From Oxalobacteraceae bacterium (GTDB lineage Bacteria > Pseudomonadota > Gammaproteobacteria > Burkholderiales > Burkholderiaceae_D), in contig OMID01000060.1 in assembly GCA_900299005.1 (NCBI GenBank), positions 19,790 to 83,789 on the forward strand: a stretch of DNA of 64,000 bases, written 5' to 3'. A program made the translations under genes and the position numbers. This document shows, in pieces, positions 57,637 through 64,000 of the stretch. The notes under the pieces were generated by a model. The model was given only the letters and a program-made list of their open reading frames with translations. It had not been told where the DNA came from and ran no database searches. Numbering within the stretch: position 1 is the stretch's first letter; every line of letters starts with the position of its first letter.

Positions 57637-58938
57637 ATGGCAGTGAGCAGCATCGCGTCGGAGATGGCCACCGAATCCAACGGCCACGTGTACAAAAAAG
57701 TTGCCTGGCGGCTCGTGCCCTTTCTGTGCCTGTGTTACCTGGCCGCGTATCTGGACCGGGTGAATGTCGGTTTTGCGAAGCTGCAGATGCTCAATGATCT
57801 GTCCTTCAGTAATACGGTCTACGGTCTTGGCGCGGGCATCTTTTTTCTGGGTTACGTGATTTTTGAAGTGCCCAGCAATATCTTGCTGCATAAAGTGGGC
57901 GCCAAATTATGGATTGCCCGAATCATGGTGAGCTGGGGCTTGATCGGTGCGGCAATGGCGTTTGTACAAACGCCCACGCAGTTTTATGTGCTGCGTTTTT
58001 TGTTGGGTGTGGCTGAGGCCGGGTTTATCCCAGGCGTTCTGCTGTACCTGACCTACTGGTTTCCCGCCGCATGGCGCGGCCGCATCATTGCCTTGTTTCT
58101 GGCCGCAATACCGATGTCCAATATCATCGGCGGACCGCTGTCGGGCTGGATTTTAAAAAGTTTCGGCGGCGTGGCTGGGCTCGCGGGATGGCAGTGGTTG
58201 TTCATCATCGAGACTGTGCCATCGATTTTCCTCGGCATCGCCATCCTCATATTCCTTGATAACCGGGTCGAAGAGGCCAAGTGGCTCACGGATGACGAGA
58301 AGCGCATCATTCATGACGATATCTCGCACGAAGCGCAGCAGAGCGAGCATGTGAGTGTGCTTGATGCATTAAAAAGCGCTCGAGTCTGGCTGCTCGGCGT
58401 CGCTTATTTCTGTATTGCCAGTTCGATTTACATCGCCAGCTTCTGGATGCCGACGCTAATTAAACAGTTGGGCGTGTCCGATCCGCTGCACATTGGCTGG
58501 CTGACCACCATCCCTTATTCCGTCGCGATCATCGCGATGGTGCTGACCAATGTCAGCGCTGACCGTCAGCGCGAGCGCCGCTGGCATACGGCTATTCCCT
58601 GCCTCTTGACAGCGGTGGGTCTGGCGCTGTGCGCCACCCCGGACTATGGGCTCGTCATTGCGATGATGGCCCTTACACTCGCCGCTGCAGGCGCGTCTGC
58701 GGCGCAAGCCTCTTTCTGGAGCTTGCCCTCCTCATTTTTGACAGGTGCCGCCGCTGCGGCCGGTATCGCCTTGGTGAACTCCCTGGGCAACATCGCGGGG
58801 ATGGCAAGTACCTCGCTGGTAGGCTGGCTGACAGACGTGACGGGTAGTCCCTCCAGCAGCCTCTACCTGTTTTCCGGACTGCTGGTGGCCGGCGCCCTGA
58901 TCGTGCTGCGCTTGCCTGCTTCAGTGGTGAATCGATAA
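57637..58938 (+). CDS. MFS transporter (anion:cation symporter-like)
   Basis: 'CYLAAYLDRVNVGFAKLQM', 'RFLLGVAEAGFIPGVLLYLTYWFPAAWRGRI'. Confidence 0.9.
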   Translation: MAVSSIASEMATESNGHVYKKVAWRLVPFLCLCYLAAYLDRVNVGFAKLQMLNDLSFSNTVYGLGAGIFFLGYVIFEVPSNILLHKVGAKLWIARIMVSWGLIGAAMAFVQTPTQFYVLRFLLGVAEAGFIPGVLLYLTYWFPAAWRGRIIALFLAAIPMSNIIGGPLSGWILKSFGGVAGLAGWQWLFIIETVPSIFLGIAILIFLDNRVEEAKWLTDDEKRIIHDDISHEAQQSEHVSVLDALKSARVWLLGVAYFCIASSIYIASFWMPTLIKQLGVSDPLHIGWLTTIPYSVAIIAMVLTNVSADRQRERRWHTAIPCLLTAVGLALCATPDYGLVIAMMALTLAAAGASAAQASFWSLPSSFLTGAAAAAGIALVNSLGNIAGMASTSLVGWLTDVTGSPSSSLYLFSGLLVAGALIVLRLPASVVNR

Positions 58939-58989
58939 AAAGCCGCATACTGATCCCGATAATGCCTCTCTTTTTTTGACTTAGACGAT

Positions 58990-60153
58990 ATGGATTTTTC
59001 CCTTTCCCCAAGAGCCGAGGAACTGCGAGAACGCACTCGCCAATTCATCGCCGAGCAAGTCATCCCGCTGGAGAACGATCCGCGTCAGGATAGTCATGGC
59101 CCTCACCCCGAACTGCGTGCTGAATTGATCAGCCGGGCTCGCGCAGCGGGCCTGCTCACACCGCATGCCTCGCGTGAGCTTGGCGGCTTGGGCCTCACGC
59201 ATGTAGAGAAGGCGGTGGTTTTCGAGGAGGCAGGCTATTCCTGGTTGGGTCCGACCGCGATGAATATTCATGCGCCCGACGAGGGCAATATCCACTTGAT
59301 GGAAGAGGTCGCCACGCCAGCGCAAAAGGCCCGTTGGCTGCGCCCCCAAGTCGAAGGCCATATCCGTTCGTGCTTCTGCATGACCGAACCCTCGCCCGGT
59401 GCAGGTGCCGACCCGAGCATGCTAAAGACTGCGGCAGTTCGCGATGGCGATCAGTTCGTAATCAATGGCCGCAAATGGCTGATCACGGGCGCCGATGGTT
59501 CCTCGTACGCCATCATCATGGCTCGCATGGAAGATGGTAGCGCCACCATGTTCCTCTCGGATATGGATCGTCCCGAGATCAAACTGGTGCGTAATCTGGA
59601 TGCGATGGATCGCTGCTTTTCCGGTGGGCATGGCGTGGTTGAATTCCATGACCTTCGCGTACCGGCCGCCGATGTCCTTGGAGAGATCGGCAAAGGCTTC
59701 CGCTACGCGCAGGTGCGCCTTGCACCGGCCCGGCTTACGCACTGCATGCGCTGGCTTGGTCAGGCGCGGCGCGCACATGAAGTCGCACTCGATTACGTCA
59801 GAAAGCGCGAAGCCTTCGGCAAGCCGCTGGTCGAACATGAGGGCGTGGGCTTCCAGATTGCCGACAACGACATGGATCTGATGACGGCGCGTCTGCACAT
59901 CTGGCATACCGCCTGGCTGCTCGACAAGGGTGAGAAGGGTGCCTTCGAATCCAGCCGGGCAAAGGTCGTTTGCTCCGAGGCAGAGTGGCGCGTGGTGGAC
60001 CGCAGCATACAGATCATGGGCGGCCTGGGTGTGACGGGCGACACGCCCGTGATGCGCATATTCACCGATATGCGTGCCTTCCGTATTTATGACGGTCCCA
60101 GCGAGGTGCATCGCTGGAGTATGGCTAAAAAAATTGCGGGGGGTAAAGCGTAA
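58990..60153 (+). CDS. Acyl-CoA dehydrogenase
   Basis: 'CMTEPSPGAGADPSMLKTAAV', 'QIMGGLGVTGDTPVMRIFTDMRAFRIYDGPSEVHRW'. Confidence 0.92.
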   Translation: MDFSLSPRAEELRERTRQFIAEQVIPLENDPRQDSHGPHPELRAELISRARAAGLLTPHASRELGGLGLTHVEKAVVFEEAGYSWLGPTAMNIHAPDEGNIHLMEEVATPAQKARWLRPQVEGHIRSCFCMTEPSPGAGADPSMLKTAAVRDGDQFVINGRKWLITGADGSSYAIIMARMEDGSATMFLSDMDRPEIKLVRNLDAMDRCFSGGHGVVEFHDLRVPAADVLGEIGKGFRYAQVRLAPARLTHCMRWLGQARRAHEVALDYVRKREAFGKPLVEHEGVGFQIADNDMDLMTARLHIWHTAWLLDKGEKGAFESSRAKVVCSEAEWRVVDRSIQIMGGLGVTGDTPVMRIFTDMRAFRIYDGPSEVHRWSMAKKIAGGKA

Positions 60154-60923
60154 TGGCCACCGAAGCACTCTTTTCTCGCTTCCGTCTGGATGGCAAGCGT
60201 GCGCTGATCACCGGGGCGTCCAGTGGTTTTGGCGCACATTTCGCTGAAATCCTGTCAGCGGCAGGCGCAGAAGTCATCCTGGCGGCTCGTCGCGCCGACA
60301 AACTGACTGATCTTCAGCAGGCTTTGCAGGCGCGGGGTCGTCCGGCCTCATCGGTCAGTATGGATGTCAGCTCCCGAGCCAGCGTTGAGGCGGCCTTCGA
60401 TCAGGTGCACGCCTGCGATATCGTCATCAATAACGCGGGCATCACTGTCACACGCGCCTTGCTCGACCAGACGGAAGAAGACTGGGATAGCGTGATCGAC
60501 ACCAATCTGAAAGGATGCTGGCTGGTGGCCACGGAAGCTGCGCGGCGCTTGCGTGGCGCAGACAAGCCTGGCGTCATCGTGAACGTGGCTTCGATATTGG
60601 GAGAGCGTGTAGCGGCGGGCGTGGCGCCGTACGCGATCTCCAAAGCCGCCGTGATACAGGCCACCAAAGTGATGGCACTGGAGCTGGCGCGCTACCAGAT
60701 TCGTGTGAATGCGCTCTTGCCAGGTTATGTCGTGACTGATCTCAATCGCGATTTTCTGAAAAGCGAACTGGGAGAAAAGCTGCGCAGCCGTATTCCGACC
60801 CGCCGGTTCGGTGATATGACCGATCTCGACGGCCCCCTGCTCCTGCTGTGCTCCGATGCGGGCGCGGGCATGACAGGATCCTGTCTGACCGTCGATCACG
60901 GACATCTTCTCAGCTCACTCTAA
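60153..60923 (+). CDS. Short-chain dehydrogenase/reductase (SDR)
   Basis: 'ALITGASSGFGAHFAEIL', 'YAISKAAVIQATKVMALELARYQIRVNALLPGYV'. Confidence 0.9.
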   Translation: MATEALFSRFRLDGKRALITGASSGFGAHFAEILSAAGAEVILAARRADKLTDLQQALQARGRPASSVSMDVSSRASVEAAFDQVHACDIVINNAGITVTRALLDQTEEDWDSVIDTNLKGCWLVATEAARRLRGADKPGVIVNVASILGERVAAGVAPYAISKAAVIQATKVMALELARYQIRVNALLPGYVVTDLNRDFLKSELGEKLRSRIPTRRFGDMTDLDGPLLLLCSDAGAGMTGSCLTVDHGHLLSSL

Positions 60924-60928
60924 ACACG

Positions 60929-61936
60929 ATGGACCAATCGAGACAAACACGCCTGTGCGCGTGGCTGAAGTCGCAGGGATTCATTGGCTCAGATGGCCTG
61001 AGCATCAAAGCGCTCACTGGCGGGCAATCGAATCCTACTTTTCTGCTCACGTCAGGCAGAGATAAATTCGTCTTGCGCAAAAAGCCAGATGGTGTACTGC
61101 TCAAATCCGCCCATGCGATCGATCGCGAATATCGGGTGATTAGTGCCCTCAAAAATACGCCGGTGCCGGTGCCAGCGGCGCTGGCCTGGTGCGATGACGA
61201 GGACATCATCGGCACGCCGTTTTATCTCATGTCTTATCTCGATGGGCGCGTGTTTGTCGATCAGAGTTTGCCAGGCATGACCCCTGACCAGCGTGGCGCA
61301 ATCTATCGCGAAATGAATGGCGTGATCTCCGCACTGCATCTGCTGGACATCGATGCGATCGGACTGGGCGACTACGGCAAGCGCGAAAATTATCTCTCGC
61401 GCCAGATCAGTCGCTGGTCTTCACAACTCAGCGCTGCGACGATTCCGGTGCCGGATGCCGCTTTGCGGCTAATGGAGTGGTTGCCTGCGCATTTGCCGCC
61501 TGCGCAGCCAGCGGCGCTCATTCATGGAGATTTCAGGCTGGACAACCTGATCTTTCATCCAGGCGAGCCCCGCGTGATCGGTGTGCTGGATTGGGAGTTG
61601 TCAACCATCGGAGATCCGATCGCCGATTTTGCCTATCACTGCATGAGCTGGCACATACCGCATTCGCTTTGGCGTGGCATCGCAGGTCTTGATTTGAAGG
61701 CCTTGGGTATTCTGTCCGAGCCTGACTATCGGCAGCGATATTTTGCGGGACGTGCAGCGATTGATCCGGCGGCGTGGCGCTTTTATCTGGCTTTCAATTT
61801 GTTTCGCATGTCTGCGATCTTGTTCGGCATTGCCGAACGCGCGCAACAGGGCAATGCGAATGCAGCCGATGCAGTGCAAACCGGTGCCAAGGCGGGACCG
61901 CTGGCCGATCTGGGGTGTGAAATCGCTGGAATCTGA
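60929..61936 (+). CDS. Phosphotransferase (APH/ACAD10-11 kinase-like) family protein
   Basis: 'GGQSNPTFLLTSGRDKFVLRKKPDG', 'LIHGDFRLDNLIFHPGEPRVIGVLDWELSTIGDPIADFAY'. Confidence 0.88.
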   Translation: MDQSRQTRLCAWLKSQGFIGSDGLSIKALTGGQSNPTFLLTSGRDKFVLRKKPDGVLLKSAHAIDREYRVISALKNTPVPVPAALAWCDDEDIIGTPFYLMSYLDGRVFVDQSLPGMTPDQRGAIYREMNGVISALHLLDIDAIGLGDYGKRENYLSRQISRWSSQLSAATIPVPDAALRLMEWLPAHLPPAQPAALIHGDFRLDNLIFHPGEPRVIGVLDWELSTIGDPIADFAYHCMSWHIPHSLWRGIAGLDLKALGILSEPDYRQRYFAGRAAIDPAAWRFYLAFNLFRMSAILFGIAERAQQGNANAADAVQTGAKAGPLADLGCEIAGI

Positions 61937-62140
61937 CAGGCGCAACCGCACGTCATGGCGAGCTGTATCGCGTAGCGCTGAAGAGCAAGCAAAAGCGCAC
62001 AAGCGGTGTGGGCGCATCTTCAGGCACCGCTGTGCTATCTGCAACGCTGCCGACAACGCCCGGGACGACTTGCGGTACAGCGCATCTTGGCCCCATGCAG
62101 CACACGAGCAAGAAAGCGTGGTGGGCGTTCAGCGGAAAGA

Positions 62141-62169
62141 ACAAAGCCCACTAGGGCAGTGGGCTTTGT
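62141..62169. terminator. Perfect 12-bp-stem hairpin, probable terminator
   Basis: ACAAAGCCCACT-AGGGC-AGTGGGCTTTGT. Confidence 0.65.
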
Positions 62170-62868
62170 CAATTACGGCGAAGCTCGTGAATCTATAGCC
62201 GAACGGTGGGAGCGTTGTGAATGCAGCTACCGACCTGACGAGGACAACAGCACACACTTACGCCGGCACGGGCTGTGACATTCGAGTCAGGAGAATCTCA
62301 CTCATGTAACCCGCAACCACCGGCTGGTCGCTATTTTTTGTAGTTGCAAAAATAACCGTCAACTCGTAGACCACTTATTTCGCACAGCCCGCTGCAATAC
62401 CAAACTCAGTCTCTGCGCATAAGACCAAACCGGTTTCAGTAGACCGTTGTGGGCCAGCCAACGCATCGCGACCTGACAGGAGATCATAACCAGGTTGCTC
62501 ACCGCTATGCGTCGTCCTTACTTGTGAGGGGTCTCTCGCCACACCAGTGACCACGTTTCTACAGTACTCTCGCTCGGAGCCAATTTCAAGCGGAAAGCCG
62601 ATTTATTTTTTTGATCTTTGTGGGCTGATATTTAGGCAGATGCTTATCGCAATCCGAGGGGCGAAAGCGTCATCGAAGCGTTGCGCCAAGGTCTCTCGAA
62701 AAATCAAAGGCTTGGAAGATCTAATTCCAGGTCGCTAGTTGTGTTGGGGGCGTTTTGTCGCCCGGTCATCCGATTGATGAGGTGGGTTCTTTTTTGCGAT
62801 TGCTGCAACCACTGCATTGTTTGCGCAGTTTCGATCAAGCCTGCCCAGGATTCACCCGGCGACTGTTG

Positions 62869-63198
62869 TCATGAATTTCGTGGCTTGGGAAAGAAATCCA
62901 CGGGCCTCATCAGTTTGTTTTGCTGGGATTCCAGTGCACCAAGCCGGGCGCTTTTCTCAACATAATCAAGCCATTCCGGATCAGCCCACAAGCCGGCTCG
63001 CCGTTGTTCGCGATCGCCAGCATTTTGATAACACCAGATGTGAACATATTCATTGGGATTGCCAGTCTCACAAGCCGCGTAAAGCAGTGGCAATCCCAAA
63101 TGGCGTACTTGTGCGTCCTTGCCGAATTGTTCATACAAGGCCAAGTGCGACTTGATCGTGCCTGGCTTACAGACATAGGTTCTGACGTCCAGCAGCAT
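62869..63198 (-). CDS. NIPSNAP-family protein
   Basis: 'MLLDVRTYVCKPGTIKSHLALYEQFGKDAQVRHLGLPLLYAACETGNPNEYVHIWCYQNAGDREQRRAGLWADPEWLDY'. Confidence 0.8.
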   Translation of the reverse strand: MLLDVRTYVCKPGTIKSHLALYEQFGKDAQVRHLGLPLLYAACETGNPNEYVHIWCYQNAGDREQRRAGLWADPEWLDYVEKSARLGALESQQNKLMRPVDFFPKPRNS

Positions 63199-63328
63199 GT
63201 GGCCTCCGAGTGCGTGGTGTAGGGTGTATGGGGGTAAGACTTATCTCATTTGGCCCTTGGCAGCGTTCCCAACGACCTGATGAGATAGCTTCTGTCTTGG
63301 TGCTGATCGTGATCCTGCAAGAGAAGTT

Positions 63329-64000
63329 CTATGCGTTACTGCTTTTTCGAACAAGCTGCAGGTGCTGATCGTAAGAGTTTTCTTCATAGCTTTCGATGAG
63401 CACATCTTCTCTCCAAATGCCACATTCCTTGACACCATTCGCGTGGGTCAGCGTGCCAAGCCCATGCATTAATCCGGCCTCCCACTCGCCCTGGTAGGTG
63501 GCGCCGTCGGCCCAGACATAAGTTCCTGTGCCTTCAAAATTATCGTCAACCCAATCACCTTCGTACCGGTCGCCTTCGATGTAAATCTCGATGCCCTTTC
63601 CGGCACGGCGGTCGTTTCGATATTCGCCGGAGTAGGTATCTCCGTTAGCCCATTTGAATGTACCGATACCGTGTTTCTTCCCATCTTTATGATCGCCAAC
63701 ATAGCTGTTGCCCGATCTGGAGATAGAGGTGCCGTGTCCATTCGCCAGACCATTTCTGAATTCGCCGTGGTACGTAGCCCCGTCAGTCCATAGCTGGATA
63801 CCTTGCCCGTGCGGCACGCCTAGCTTGAATTCACCCATGTATTTGTTGCCGTTACTGAAGGTCTCAGCGCCGGTGCCATTCGGGAATCCATTTTCGAATT
63901 GTCCTGCATACACTGCACCATGAACGGCAGCATAGATGCCATTACCATGGCGACTGCCTTGCTTGTAATCTCCGATGTAATTGTCGCCATTGGAAAAAAG
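63329..64000 (-). CDS. MORN-repeat protein, 5' end beyond the window
   Basis: Repeats 'YVGDHKDGKKHGIGTFKWANGDTYSGEYRNDRRAGKGIEIY'; the reading frame stays open with MORN-like sequence to base 64000. Confidence 0.85.
   Translation of the reverse strand, partial: LFSNGDNYIGDYKQGSRHGNGIYAAVHGAVYAGQFENGFPNGTGAETFSNGNKYMGEFKLGVPHGQGIQLWTDGATYHGEFRNGLANGHGTSISRSGNSYVGDHKDGKKHGIGTFKWANGDTYSGEYRNDRRAGKGIEIYIEGDRYEGDWVDDNFEGTGTYVWADGATYQGEWEAGLMHGLGTLTHANGVKECGIWREDVLIESYEENSYDQHLQLVRKSSNA

Noticed and set aside
62547-62738. 63-aa ORF as a transposase remnant
   Set aside because: No recognisable transposase motif; cannot be supported by eye

Overview
The window is a 64 kb, GC-rich, probably betaproteobacterial chromosome segment with little non-coding DNA. 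From left to right it holds: an aerobic benzoyl-CoA (box) cluster (boxD partial, boxR, boxC, boxB, boxA); a NosR-like flavo/Fe-S membrane protein with ApbE; a compact run of exported or membrane proteins that includes an ExbB/TolQ-like channel and an ExbD-like anchor fused to a YfaP/DUF2135-like domain; a PQQ alcohol dehydrogenase followed by a substrate-binding-protein/cytochrome c fusion; a dehalogenase/IlvD/EthD block; a second NosR-like protein next to a SorAB-like molybdoenzyme and cytochrome; a TRAP/RuBisCO-like/DUF1537-kinase acid-sugar cluster; a second PQQ dehydrogenase with a cytochrome c; a third PQQ dehydrogenase in an apparent operon with a Rieske protein; and a GntR-linked acyl-CoA/ThDP-lyase catabolic cluster. 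The most interesting signals are: (1) three PQQ dehydrogenases that all carry the lanthanide-type D-x-D motif, each beside a different redox partner; (2) the ExbB/ExbD-like operon beside NosR/ApbE; (3) a palindromic CTGAATTCAG operator family linking the acyl-CoA cluster and possibly the Rieske/PQQ operon; (4) a promoter-to-terminator unit of about 110 nt that could be an sRNA or attenuator; and (5) two dispersed MITE-like repeat families. I saw no tRNA, rRNA, CRISPR array or intact transposase. All functional calls come from reading motifs and translations by eye; no database search was run.
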